From Christensenella sp. UBA4636 (lineage in GTDB: Bacteria; Bacillota; Clostridia; Christensenellales; Borkfalkiaceae), in contig DHMS01000033.1 of the NCBI GenBank assembly GCA_002405915.1, positions 54,798 to 107,988 on the forward strand: 53,191 bases of DNA, in the 5' to 3' direction. The position numbers were made by a program, and so were the translations under genes. Shown here piece after piece: positions 8,065 to 17,497 of this stretch (its first letter is position 1; the number at the start of each line of letters is the position of its first letter). Under the pieces are notes generated by a model, which worked only from the letters and a program-made list of their open reading frames with translations, was not told where the DNA came from and searched no databases.

Positions 8065-9711
8065 TTAAACCTTTGGCGTGATTGTTTGTGAATATTCGGG
8101 CAAATCGAAAGTAGCCTCTCTATTGTACTTATCGAAAGTTATTTCGTAATTAGAGCCTATCGCTATTGTTTCGGTTTTTATTAAATAGAGGTAACTGCCG
8201 TTATAGAGTTCGCCCGTAACTTTTAAAGTAACCTCTCCTTTCGTTAAACCCGAGATAAGGGTGTAATCGTCGTTATCGCAGTTTGCAAAGACGTTGACTG
8301 ACGAGTTGCCGCTTTCGCCTGTAGTTATAAGACATCTTGCGCCTATTGTAAGCGTACCGTTTACGGAAACGTTTTCTATCTTTGCACCCGCGCGAACTAA
8401 GCCCGCGAACAAACCAAAGCTACCGTTACCGCCCCTTAAAGCCGTACCTTTAACATCTAACGTTACGGATACGTCTTTAAAGTTAACATTCTTTATTTCC
8501 GCACTACTCGAAAGCGTTCCGAATATACCGCCCGAAGCACTGCCTGTATTCGAAACAGAAACACCGGATATAGTTACGTGGTTACCGCTTTCAGAATAGA
8601 ACTTACCGGAGAAAGTTCCCGAGGTAAACGCAGCAGGCCAAGCTACGGTATTAGTGAAAGTTAAATCTTTTTTGATATGATATATACCGCCGAGCAAAGC
8701 ATTTTCAACGAGCTGTTCCGCCGTGTCAATATAATAATCTTCGCCCTGAGTCGTTACTACATATATTTTATTGACGGGATTTACAGCCGTACCCGTTTCG
8801 TAATCAAGTTCGCCCGTATGCTTTACTACGGAGTCGCACTTTTGAGTGCATGCTTCGTCTAAGTAAGCGGCGGAAAAAGTTGTGCCTGCTACCTTTGGAA
8901 ACTGTCTTTCTTCAGCTTTAAGCTTAAAGGAATAATCGATACCCCCCGTAGGAACGCCGTCCGAGTCGAGATGCCAAACGGGCAAACGAACTTCGTCAAG
9001 GTCATCGAAACGTTCTACGCCGCTATTTGCGGAAACATAATCGAATGCTATTTCGCTTTCCTTAACCCATTCGCCGTTTTTGTTGAAATAAAATTCAAAC
9101 GTGTAATAAGGCACCCAAGCGGCGTAAAGGTCGAAATCGTATTTACCTGTGGAGATATCGTAATCGAGAGTATCTTTATCGAAATCCCAAAGTTTGCTAT
9201 AAGTGTAGGCGGGTTCGGATTCCGTTTCTTTTCCCTCCGGCACGGCTGCATAGCCGTCGGCTGTCTTTGTATACTTGATGTAATAACGGGAATCTGCGTC
9301 GCTTAACAAAACGAGGTCGCCGTTAGCGTCTTCAAGGTAGTCAATGCCGCCGACAGTAACTGTTTTTGTATTACGTTCTTTATACCAGCCGATAATAGAC
9401 ATACCCTCTTTGGATATACTCATCTGAACGCCGGGGCGTTTAGAACTAAGCGGGTCGAGAAGCTTGATATGAATAATGCCGTTTGAATCCGGTGTGAAGT
9501 CGTTTGGGTTAAACATATCGATTATCGTAACTTCGGGGTCTTGAAAGAACCCGTCGCGCGTTTTTACGCAATTAGAGTTGTAAAAAACCGATATTATATT
9601 GCCCTCGTCACGCAAATTGTCGTACTCCGTTTTGTCCGAGCATGAAGCAAAGACGAAACAGAGGGATAACAAACATACAAGACTTAAAATTTTAACGATA
9701 AAGTTTTTCAT
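8065..9711 (-). CDS. Surface lipoprotein with InlB-like repeat and GLUG-like C-terminal region
   Basis: The 548-residue product begins with a type II signal peptide ending in lipobox FASC (Cys about 24). Residues about 60-200 resemble InlB/Listeria-Bacteroides repeats (IIGWY ... DLYAAW). A region at about 360-450 has repeated Gly/Ser/Val beta motifs (GGIFGTL, FGLFAGL, IENVSV) like GLUG-type beta-helix repeats. It lies between the surface subtilase and oppA, 30 bases after the former and 50 before the latter, so it may hold substrate or support the protease at the membrane. That role is inference; no enzymatic motif is visible. Confidence 0.75.
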   Translation of the reverse strand: MKNFIVKILSLVCLLSLCFVFASCSDKTEYDNLRDEGNIISVFYNSNCVKTRDGFFQDPEVTIIDMFNPNDFTPDSNGIIHIKLLDPLSSKRPGVQMSISKEGMSIIGWYKERNTKTVTVGGIDYLEDANGDLVLLSDADSRYYIKYTKTADGYAAVPEGKETESEPAYTYSKLWDFDKDTLDYDISTGKYDFDLYAAWVPYYTFEFYFNKNGEWVKESEIAFDYVSANSGVERFDDLDEVRLPVWHLDSDGVPTGGIDYSFKLKAEERQFPKVAGTTFSAAYLDEACTQKCDSVVKHTGELDYETGTAVNPVNKIYVVTTQGEDYYIDTAEQLVENALLGGIYHIKKDLTFTNTVAWPAAFTSGTFSGKFYSESGNHVTISGVSVSNTGSASGGIFGTLSSSAEIKNVNFKDVSVTLDVKGTALRGGNGSFGLFAGLVRAGAKIENVSVNGTLTIGARCLITTGESGNSSVNVFANCDNDDYTLISGLTKGEVTLKVTGELYNGSYLYLIKTETIAIGSNYEITFDKYNREATFDLPEYSQTITPKV

Positions 9712-9722
9712 CTTTTTAAAGC

Positions 9723-9744
9723 GGCTTAATAAGCCTTTCCTTTA
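9723..9744 (-). promoter_or_regulatory. Hairpin between a distant Shine-Dalgarno and the lipoprotein start
   Basis: On the minus strand AAAGGAAAGG (about 9735-9744) lies about 24 bases before ATG 9711, too far for normal use. A perfect 6-bp palindrome, GGCTTA/TAAGCC (723-728 with 730-735 in the 9.7 kb line), fills the gap. Folded, it would bring the site to about 10-12 bases from the start. Confidence 0.4.
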
Positions 9745-12700
9745 TTGTTTTCTCTTTTTACGGAGAAGCATTACTATTGCGGCGGCTATGCCCGCTACAA
9801 CCAAAACGCCTATCACTACGAACAAAGCAATCATTCCGCCGCCTATTCCGCCGTTAGTCGAAGACGAATCGCCGGAAGAAGAGGACGAAGAATTACCCAT
9901 TTTTAAGAATTCTATAACGGATTCTGCTTCCGTAAGAACGCTATAGTTGGAAACGAGAGCTTGTTGCTGTATGGACGGAAGAGCGTTGTAAGCTTTTCTT
10001 GCAGCGACTACGGCAGCTTCGTCGTCAAGGGTTATCGTTTTAGAAAGCGCGTTTATCATTGCGATGACGTTTAAAGTTTCGCTCGAAGCGGAGTTCTGTC
10101 CGTCTACGACGGTATCGAAATACTTGCCGTAAATGAACGAATCGTAGTTTTCGCCGTTAGAAGGTCTTACCATAACGAGGGGACGTTCGATATGACCGAT
10201 ATAGTCGACGAAGTTTGCGCCGAAGTAGAAGTTGTTGTATCTGCTCGTGACGTTCCACATATTGAACTTAGCGATACCCAAGCCCACGTAAGTGCTTAAG
10301 TTGCCCGTCATCGGCATGTTGTCGTAAGTCAAATACGAAGTGTCGTATTCTTCTTCGAGGATAGGAGCCGCAAGAGATAAGAACGTGACTACTGAGAGTT
10401 TTTTGCAACCGTAGAAGGCTTTGTCGCCTATGTTGGTTACGGAGGAAGCAATGGTTACGCTCTTTAAGGAAGCGTTGTAAAACGCCCTTGCGGAAATTCT
10501 CACGGTGCCTTCTAAGACTACGTAATCGTCCGCCGATTTGAGCTTCGGATAGGTAACGAGGACTAAGCCTTTGTTAACCGACTTGTAAAGCACGTCGCCT
10601 TCAACTTTTATGCCGTCACCAACGTCGTAACTGTCTTCTACAACTTCGATCGTGCCGTTGCCAAAAGCTTTTTGTTCTACCTTGGCGAAAGTTTCGATAT
10701 CGCAGTCCGCGAACGGGTTTTCGCCGATGTCGGTTAAAGCGGTGCCGAAAATAACGTTTTTAACGGCGGAGGACGCGAAGGCGTAATCGCCGACGTAGGT
10801 CGCGCTCGTTAAATCGGCTTTTTCAATCAAGCTCGCGATGAACGCGCCGTTGCCGATATAGGTTGCTTTGCCGAGGTTTTTGACGGTAGCGAGGTAATCG
10901 CAGTAAGCGAAAGCGTAATCGCCTATTCTTGCGCCGTCGGATAAAGCGACGGAGGACACGGCGGTTCTCGCAAGCGCGAATTCGCCGAATTCGAGAATCT
11001 TGGAAGTATCGATATTCTTAATACCGGAACCGTAGAAGGCGTAAGCGCCGACGTAAGTTAAGTCGTTAGCGCATTCGACGCTTCTTAACGAAGTGCAATA
11101 TGCGAAGAGATAATCGGAGATTTTCTTAACGGAATCGCTGAGCTTAACCGTTTCGAGAACGTCGTTGCCCGCGAATACCGCCATGCCTACGGTCGTTGCC
11201 GAAGAGATATCTACGGTCTTTAAAGCGGGAGCGAAGCTCGTGTACTTGTAGCCCGTCGCGATAACGTCGTCGCCGGTGTAATCGTTGCCGTCGCTCGTCT
11301 TGAAGTCGTAAGCGTAGCCGAGAGTGCCGTTTTCGTAGAGGTATTCTCTCGTTCTGCTACCCGAGAAAGCGTAGTCGCCGATAGACTTAACGCCGCTTAA
11401 ATCCGCGTTAGTCAAGCTTGTAGCGTTGTAGAAAGCGTAATCGCCTACCGTAACGCCGCTACCCAAAGTGAGGTCGGAAAGTCTGATGTTGCCGTAGAAT
11501 GCGTAATCGCCGATTTTAGAGCCGTCGCCGATAGTCAACGTAACGAGAGTTGACGGAGCGGAGTTGCCTTTCGTAAGGTCGTATTTATAATAGTTATGGC
11601 TTTCAAGCACGTTGCCGTCTTTATCCTTAACGTCGTAAGTGTAAAGGGTGTAGTAGTTATTGAAGATAGCCATTACTCTCGAATTGGTACGTTCGGTATA
11701 AGGAATCTTATTGATAGCGTTTTCGAAAGTATTTGCTAAGCTCACGGTGTTCGCAAACGCGCAATCGCCTATCTTTACGTTTTTACCGATTGTGACGGTA
11801 TTGAGCGAATTCGCATAAGCGAAAGCGTATTCGTCAATAGTTACGTTGTCGGGGATAGTAACGGATTTTATCGACGAACCCGCAAACGCGTATTTGCCGA
11901 TTTTCGTTACGTTCGTAAGGTCCGGGGTGGAAGCGATATTAGTGCCGTAGAATGCGTAATCGCCGATTTCCTTAACATTAGGTATGGACACGCGCGAAAG
12001 CGTTCTGCAGCCCGCAAACGCGTATTCTTCAATCGTGGTAGCGCTGTTCGCTATTATTTGCGCAACACGGATATTACCCGAGAACGCGCCTTTCGCGATA
12101 ATTTGAGCGTCTGTCGTAAGAATGGTTTTTGAAGCGGGAGCTACGAGAACGAGAGTCTTTATGCCGTCTTCCGTTCTAACTAACGTTGCGCCGTTTTCTT
12201 CGGTCGTAAAGTAGTTGTTTTGAGCGCTTAGTTTGAAGCTTGCAACGCTTGTATCGGCAAAGGCGTATTCGCCTATTACTTGAACGTCCGCGCCGAGCGT
12301 TACGTCGCTCAAAGTGGTGCAGTTACGGAATGCGTACGAAGAGATAACCGCCGCGTTAATATCGATTTTACGAAGTGCGGAGCAACCCTCGAATGCGTTG
12401 GAACCGACTTTGATTCTCGAAGCGTTGAACGTGATATAGGTTAATTCCTTGTTGTTCTTGAACGCGCCGATACCGATAGATTGAGCGGTTGTCGGCAAGT
12501 TCAAGGAGCCAATAGAACTATTTTCAAACGCTCTATTACCTATCGCGACAACTTTGTTCAACTTTACTTCCGAAAGCGAAGTGCAGTTTCTGAACGCGTC
12601 CTTATTGACGAACTGAACGTTTTCAAGCCCTTCAACGCTCGTAAGGCTCGTGCAGCCTTCGAACGCACCCACACCGATTTTAGTTAAGGTCGACGGGAGT

Positions 12701-15700
12701 TTTACGCTCTTTAACGCTGTGAGTTTTGAGAATGCGTACTGTTGAATTTCCTTGACGCCTTCGGGGATTTCTATGCGTTCAATCGTATTTTCGCCGATGG
12801 CGGAAAGCTTGATATAGTAGGGGTCTTCCTTATCTATAACGTCACCGTTTTCAAGGTCTTTTTCAACGTATTCGTAACCGGAGAAAGCGTACTGGTAAAT
12901 GGTCGTTATACCCTTGTTTGCGGGAATAGTGACCGTGCCGCCTAAGCCCTTGTAGGACATGAGGTATATGCTTTGAGTCGTGAAAGGCTCTTTTACCGTT
13001 ATTGAAATACGTTGGTTGTTGTTTGTGTTATAAGTTTTGCCCGTTGCTGGGTCGGTATACTTAACGGTTACCGTTACGGACGAAGAACCTTTCGTCTGCG
13101 CTACGATGGTGCCGTTTTCGTCAACCGTAACACGGCTATTACCGGCTTCGAACACAACAGAAGTTCTGTCGGGGAAGTAGGAGTCAAGGATATAGGTCAA
13201 CTTGACGCTTTCCGACGGATACATCGAAAGTTTAAGCGTGCCGCTAAATTCGTTCGTGCTGCCCGTAAAGCCTATTTCTCTGTCGTCCGAGTCAAGCGAA
13301 TAGTAAGCTTTAATCGTTTCATAACCCGTGACGGAGAATTTGTTGACTTGTTGTACGGTGTAATCGACGTAACCATCTTCGCCCGGGGCGAGAACTTTTA
13401 CGTTGAGTTTCGCGGTGATTTCCGTGCCGTTTTTGTCTTTACCTTTTACGGTAAGGACGGCGTTGCCGCTCGATTTTGCAATCAACGCGTCGTTAACAAC
13501 GGAGATAATTTCTTCGTCGTCGACTTTGTAGTCAAGAGCCTGAATCCACGTTCCGTTGAGCGTACCGTTCGGGTAAACCTTTAAGATAGTGTTAAGGTCG
13601 ACCGTTTGGTTAGGACTCATTTTGAGCGTGTCGATTACTTCTTTGCCGTCGGTGAAGTACATGGAGATTACTTCGTCCGGGAGCTTAAGCTCGTAGGTGG
13701 CGGCGTTCATCGCGTAGTCGTAAACGTTCACGATATACGTGTTGCTGTTGTAAACGACCGACGAATTCCCGTCGCTATCGTATTTGATACCGGCAGAAGT
13801 CTTAATCTTCTGAACGTAATCGGTAAGTTCTACGCTTACGGTACTCGTGGAGTTATAAGAAGAATAAATCGGGGTAAAGTATTCGCCGAACGTTTCGAGA
13901 GCGAAAGTCGCGGTGGACGTCGGGTCGGTGTTCGGGACTATCTGACCGAGCTGCATAGCCATTGCGTAATGGTTGTCGTACACGGAAATATCCGCGTAAA
14001 GCTTAGTCTTTTTGGTGATAGAGTCCGTTTCGACACGATACGCCACGTCGGAAACGACGGGGGCTTCGAAGTCGATATAGAACGGGAATTCAAAAGTGTT
14101 GCGAACGTTCTTTTGGTCTTCTTCGGCACCGTAGTCGATATACGTTATGATTTTGAAGGTGTATTTCGTATTGTTTTTGAGGTCGTTTTCGAGAACGCTG
14201 AAGTCAACGTCTATCGAGGAAGCGTAAATGGAACTGCCGGAGCTGAATGATTTGCGCTGGTTGTTAACCTCTTTATTCCAGATAACTTCGCCCGTCGCTT
14301 CGTCTGTGATAGTCATGTAAGCCTTTTTGACGTTTCTTAAAAGACCTGCGGAGATGGTGCGAATACCGTTGACGGTGAAGTTTGTTTGGTTGTCCTTGGG
14401 GACTTGGTTGGAAATTGCTATATGGTCCTTGCTTGCCGCAATCGATGCGGAAGAGGGATTTTGTTTGAAGTAATAAGTGCCGAGTACGGAGATGTAGTCG
14501 CTGTAAAGTCTGCCTATCGCGCGGGTTGCGTAAGCGTCCGCCATAAGCTTGTCTTCCCAGTCGATACCTGCGTTAAGCTCGTCTTTATTGGTGTCGTAAT
14601 ACTCTTCGTCGAAGATAGGAGCCTGTGTCCAGTCACCGTAGAAGCCGAGGAACGGAACGCTCAAATCGGTTTTTGTGTCGCCCGTTGCGGTGAACTTAAC
14701 GAAGCCTTCGATATACATACCGTTTTCGAAGTTTTCGTCGAGGTACTTTTTATCGTCTTCGGTCAACGTTACTTTTACGGTAACTTTTGCGGTTGCGCCC
14801 GCGTCAACGGTTACTTTGTTGCCGCTATGCGTGCCGCCTTCGACTTTTTCTACCGTGAAGAATTTCTGCGCGCCTTCAAGAGCGTAGCCGTCCTGAGTGA
14901 CCGTTCTGTCGCCGTGGCTTGTGTAAGTGGTGCTTACGCCTTCGGTATTGACGAGTGCGGAAACGTCGTAAGTAGTGGCTTTGCCGTTGACGTTCTTAAC
15001 GCCGACGACCATGGTGTATTCGCCCGTTCTGTTCTTGTCGTCGCCGATTTCAAGCTTGGTTTTATCCATAAGCTCGCCTTTCTCGTCGTAAGTGACGAGG
15101 TAGGATTCGGCTTGGGTGGCTTTGGAAATACTGACTAAGCCCGCGCCTTGCTTTCTTACCGCGTAGGGGAGACCGTTCTTGTTGATAACGATATCGGCGG
15201 TGGACATCATAACGCGGTTAACTACCGCGGTTACTTCCTGCGCTACGGCTTTATCGGTCTTGCCGTCTTTGGAAACGAGTTCCTCTTTGACATATTGACG
15301 GATAAGCGCGGTTGCGCCGGCAAGGTTAGGAGCAGCCATCGAGGTACCGGAGAGCTTTTCGTAGCCTTGACCGGGGACTGCGGAATAGATTTCGCCGCCG
15401 TGACCGGTGATTTCCGGTTTGATTTTTAGGTCGGAAGTCGGGCCCCACGAAGAGAAGTCGGACATGAAAGGACCAGCTACCTGAGAAGTGGAAAGCCTAA
15501 TCGTGCCTTCCTTGTTTGCGGCGAGGATTTCGCCCTCATCCTGTGCGAGAGAGCAGACCGCGCCGATGTTGTTACCGACGGACATCGAGATAGAGCCGGA
15601 AACGTTGTTATAAATGATTACGCCCAAGAAGCCTTTTTCGAAAGCTATTCTTACTTTCTGTTCGAACGTGGTGGAACCGCGCTTAACGAGAGCAATTTTC

Positions 15701-17217
15701 CCTTTGTAGTATTCTTTATCGCCGGAGTAGTCGGAAGATTCGCCGTAGCCGGGGATAGTGACGTAAGTGAAGTCGTAAGAAGTGTAAGTTTTGCCGTCTT
15801 TGATTTTTCCGTCCTTTATGTCAAGTTCGGTTCTTGCCTTTAAGATTTCGCTGACGAAGTCTTTATCGACGTTATCGGCGGTGCTGGCTTCCTTGAAGTA
15901 CATAATCTGATCGTTGTAGAGAATGTACGGAGTCAAAACGCCGTCGACGGAAGCGACGGACAAAGCCGCGTCGTAAGTGGAGGGAGAACCGACAGTGCCG
16001 GAGTCGGGGTTGGAAGTAAGACCGTTGTTACCGTTCTTTTCGGAACCCATGGTCGCGTTGTAGCTGTTTGCCGCGGAAGCGATGAGCGAAATGCCCGCTT
16101 CTTTTACGGAGTCGTAAATGTCGGCGACGTTCTGTTCATCGACTTCGCGAGTAAAGCCGCAACCGGAACCTAAGGACATGTTGATTACGTCGACGCCGAG
16201 GTTAACGCAGTCTTCCAAAGCGGCTAAAAGCCAAGAAGTTTTTGCGCCGTCTTGCGCGTCGGAGAAAACCTTCATTATTGCGAGCTGAGCGCCCGTCGCA
16301 ACGCCTTCGATAACGTCGTCCTCGCCGGCGATAATGCCCGCGACGTGTGTGCCGTGTTCGGAGTTGATGGGGAGAACGTCCGGGTCCTTATCGGCATAGT
16401 CGAACGCGTAAGGAACTTTCCTCGAAACGAAAAGGTCTTCGGCGGTAAGTCCGCTATAGGACTTGGAAGCTTCTAAATTAGAAAGTTTGGAGCGGAGAAC
16501 GCTCATATTGATAACGTCGTCTTCTGTAGTTTCCATTCCGGAAGCAAAAGCCGAGTGCGTGTAATCAAGACCGGTGTCGAGAATAGCGACGACAACGCCG
16601 GAACCGTCGTACTTATCCTTGACGGTGTTGGTGAAGATACCGGTGTCCTCGACTTCGACTTTGTTTTCGACGACTTTGTATTCCGCGGGTTCGTAAACCT
16701 CGCCCACTATCGCGGTTGCCTCATTAGCGTTGAGAAGGTCTTCGACCGTGTAGAAGTCTTTCGCTTTGATAACGACTTCGAAACCGCTGACTACATTGTC
16801 GTAAGTTTCGCCGAGAGTGTAAGATACGCCCGAGCCGTCAAGCTTGGCGATAAGCCTTGCTCTTTCCGCGGCGGCGGCGTCAACAATCTTTTCGGCTTGC
16901 TTAGACGAAACGAAGTCCTCTATTTCAAGCGTTTTATCCGAGTCGTTATAAGCTTCGACGACATTGTTCGTTTTCATCGCGACGATTACGGAAATATCCT
17001 GTTCGTCTTTTACGGATGACGGAAGAGTCGTTACGACGTTCTCGTCGAAGTAGTTCGCGATATTGCTTTCTATCGGGGTCGTTATCTTCGTGATTGCGGC
17101 AAGTATGCCGTTATCGGCGGACGCAGATTTACCGCCGCCGATAACGAAGCTCGATATGCAGCATACGGTTAACACAAGTGAAAGTACGCTGATAAATAAT
17201 TTTTTCTTTTTAACCAT
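9742..17217 (-). CDS. Giant surface subtilase (S8) with PA domain and BspA-type LRR region
   Basis: This 2491-residue protein is a secreted serine protease tethered at both ends of its fold. It has a signal peptide (1-34), an inhibitor-like propeptide (about 65-185) and an S8 domain with the catalytic triad Asp214 (AILDTGLD), His288 (SEHGTHVAG) and Ser626 (LSGTSMAAP), oxyanion Asn384. A PA insert lies at about 440-570 (GKIALVKRG). Fn3-like domains as in C5a-peptidase types follow to about 1400, then BspA-type LRR_5 repeats at about 1420-2280. A Ser/Gly linker leads to a C-terminal membrane segment and KKRKQ. No LPxTG motif is present. It heads the opp transcription unit, so peptides it releases are the natural cargo of OppABCDF (inference). 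The fusion of a subtilase to LRR_5 repeats is unusual. Confidence 0.9.
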   Translation of the reverse strand: MVKKKKLFISVLSLVLTVCCISSFVIGGGKSASADNGILAAITKITTPIESNIANYFDENVVTTLPSSVKDEQDISVIVAMKTNNVVEAYNDSDKTLEIEDFVSSKQAEKIVDAAAAERARLIAKLDGSGVSYTLGETYDNVVSGFEVVIKAKDFYTVEDLLNANEATAIVGEVYEPAEYKVVENKVEVEDTGIFTNTVKDKYDGSGVVVAILDTGLDYTHSAFASGMETTEDDVINMSVLRSKLSNLEASKSYSGLTAEDLFVSRKVPYAFDYADKDPDVLPINSEHGTHVAGIIAGEDDVIEGVATGAQLAIMKVFSDAQDGAKTSWLLAALEDCVNLGVDVINMSLGSGCGFTREVDEQNVADIYDSVKEAGISLIASAANSYNATMGSEKNGNNGLTSNPDSGTVGSPSTYDAALSVASVDGVLTPYILYNDQIMYFKEASTADNVDKDFVSEILKARTELDIKDGKIKDGKTYTSYDFTYVTIPGYGESSDYSGDKEYYKGKIALVKRGSTTFEQKVRIAFEKGFLGVIIYNNVSGSISMSVGNNIGAVCSLAQDEGEILAANKEGTIRLSTSQVAGPFMSDFSSWGPTSDLKIKPEITGHGGEIYSAVPGQGYEKLSGTSMAAPNLAGATALIRQYVKEELVSKDGKTDKAVAQEVTAVVNRVMMSTADIVINKNGLPYAVRKQGAGLVSISKATQAESYLVTYDEKGELMDKTKLEIGDDKNRTGEYTMVVGVKNVNGKATTYDVSALVNTEGVSTTYTSHGDRTVTQDGYALEGAQKFFTVEKVEGGTHSGNKVTVDAGATAKVTVKVTLTEDDKKYLDENFENGMYIEGFVKFTATGDTKTDLSVPFLGFYGDWTQAPIFDEEYYDTNKDELNAGIDWEDKLMADAYATRAIGRLYSDYISVLGTYYFKQNPSSASIAASKDHIAISNQVPKDNQTNFTVNGIRTISAGLLRNVKKAYMTITDEATGEVIWNKEVNNQRKSFSSGSSIYASSIDVDFSVLENDLKNNTKYTFKIITYIDYGAEEDQKNVRNTFEFPFYIDFEAPVVSDVAYRVETDSITKKTKLYADISVYDNHYAMAMQLGQIVPNTDPTSTATFALETFGEYFTPIYSSYNSTSTVSVELTDYVQKIKTSAGIKYDSDGNSSVVYNSNTYIVNVYDYAMNAATYELKLPDEVISMYFTDGKEVIDTLKMSPNQTVDLNTILKVYPNGTLNGTWIQALDYKVDDEEIISVVNDALIAKSSGNAVLTVKGKDKNGTEITAKLNVKVLAPGEDGYVDYTVQQVNKFSVTGYETIKAYYSLDSDDREIGFTGSTNEFSGTLKLSMYPSESVKLTYILDSYFPDRTSVVFEAGNSRVTVDENGTIVAQTKGSSSVTVTVKYTDPATGKTYNTNNNQRISITVKEPFTTQSIYLMSYKGLGGTVTIPANKGITTIYQYAFSGYEYVEKDLENGDVIDKEDPYYIKLSAIGENTIERIEIPEGVKEIQQYAFSKLTALKSVKLPSTLTKIGVGAFEGCTSLTSVEGLENVQFVNKDAFRNCTSLSEVKLNKVVAIGNRAFENSSIGSLNLPTTAQSIGIGAFKNNKELTYITFNASRIKVGSNAFEGCSALRKIDINAAVISSYAFRNCTTLSDVTLGADVQVIGEYAFADTSVASFKLSAQNNYFTTEENGATLVRTEDGIKTLVLVAPASKTILTTDAQIIAKGAFSGNIRVAQIIANSATTIEEYAFAGCRTLSRVSIPNVKEIGDYAFYGTNIASTPDLTNVTKIGKYAFAGSSIKSVTIPDNVTIDEYAFAYANSLNTVTIGKNVKIGDCAFANTVSLANTFENAINKIPYTERTNSRVMAIFNNYYTLYTYDVKDKDGNVLESHNYYKYDLTKGNSAPSTLVTLTIGDGSKIGDYAFYGNIRLSDLTLGSGVTVGDYAFYNATSLTNADLSGVKSIGDYAFSGSRTREYLYENGTLGYAYDFKTSDGNDYTGDDVIATGYKYTSFAPALKTVDISSATTVGMAVFAGNDVLETVKLSDSVKKISDYLFAYCTSLRSVECANDLTYVGAYAFYGSGIKNIDTSKILEFGEFALARTAVSSVALSDGARIGDYAFAYCDYLATVKNLGKATYIGNGAFIASLIEKADLTSATYVGDYAFASSAVKNVIFGTALTDIGENPFADCDIETFAKVEQKAFGNGTIEVVEDSYDVGDGIKVEGDVLYKSVNKGLVLVTYPKLKSADDYVVLEGTVRISARAFYNASLKSVTIASSVTNIGDKAFYGCKKLSVVTFLSLAAPILEEEYDTSYLTYDNMPMTGNLSTYVGLGIAKFNMWNVTSRYNNFYFGANFVDYIGHIERPLVMVRPSNGENYDSFIYGKYFDTVVDGQNSASSETLNVIAMINALSKTITLDDEAAVVAARKAYNALPSIQQQALVSNYSVLTEAESVIEFLKMGNSSSSSSGDSSSTNGGIGGGMIALFVVIGVLVVAGIAAAIVMLLRKKRKQ
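11490..11969. repeat. 27-bp exact direct repeat inside the subtilase LRR region
   Basis: The same 27 bases occur at 11490-11516 and 11943-11969, encoding the repeated IGDYAFYG core of two LRR units. The copies are 453 bp apart, a multiple of three, so recombination between them would remove or add 151 codons in frame. Confidence 0.7.
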
Positions 17218-17244
17218 GTTCGTTCTTGTATCCTTTCCTGTCGC

Positions 17245-17308
17245 TTAGAAACCGCCCGTTTAGATTACTAAACGCCCGGCGATTAGCGCGTGTGAGCGCG
17301 CTTTCTAA
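17245..17308 (-). ncRNA. Three-way-junction 5' leader of the subtilase-opp unit (riboswitch-like candidate)
   Basis: Three stems close into one compact junction. P1 is TTTCTAA (302-308) with TTAGAAA (245-251), seven pairs. P2 is GCGCG (286-290) with CGCGC (297-301), loop of six. P3 is CCG (252-254) with CGG (277-279), then a 2x2 internal loop and CGTTTAG (257-263) with CTAAACG (268-274), loop of four (all positions 17xxx). Two junction strands have no unpaired base and the third has six. The structure starts about seven bases after the predicted transcription start and ends six bases before AGGAAAGGA. It matches no riboswitch class I know. Confidence 0.5.
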
Positions 17309-17321
17309 CCCACCTCAAATT

Positions 17322-17350
17322 ATTTTATACCAAAACGAGAAAAATGTAAA
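17322..17350 (-). promoter_or_regulatory. Promoter of the subtilase-opp unit
   Basis: On the minus strand TTTACA (17345-17350) and TAAAAT (17322-17327) are separated by exactly 17 bases, a sigma-70/sigma-A type promoter. The expected start site, near 17315, lies immediately before the three-way-junction leader. Confidence 0.7.
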
Positions 17351-17497
17351 GGCATTAAGGGGGTAATATAAATAAACTATATTTATATATACTACATTCT
17401 CTTTATATATACTTTAAATAAAGCTGTCTTGATTGTATTTGCTTGTAAAACGATTGTATTCCGTGCAAATACAACGTTTGAAATCGATTAACGCAAG
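17351..17497. promoter_or_regulatory. Cluster of repeated motifs upstream of the subtilase promoter
   Basis: TTTATATATACT occurs twice, at 17382 and 17402, 20 bp apart. TTGTATT occurs at 17433 and 17454, 21 bp apart, and again inverted: TTGTATTTGC (17433-17442) and GCAAATACAA (17465-17474) form a perfect 10-bp inverted repeat. Spacing near two helical turns suggests tandem operator sites, but no regulator is encoded nearby. Confidence 0.4.

Noticed and set aside
17245..17308. Assigning the leader to a known riboswitch or T-box
   Set aside because: There is no T-box sequence, no purine-type loop pair, and no conserved core of SAM, c-di-GMP, preQ1, fluoride or guanidine classes that I can recognise.
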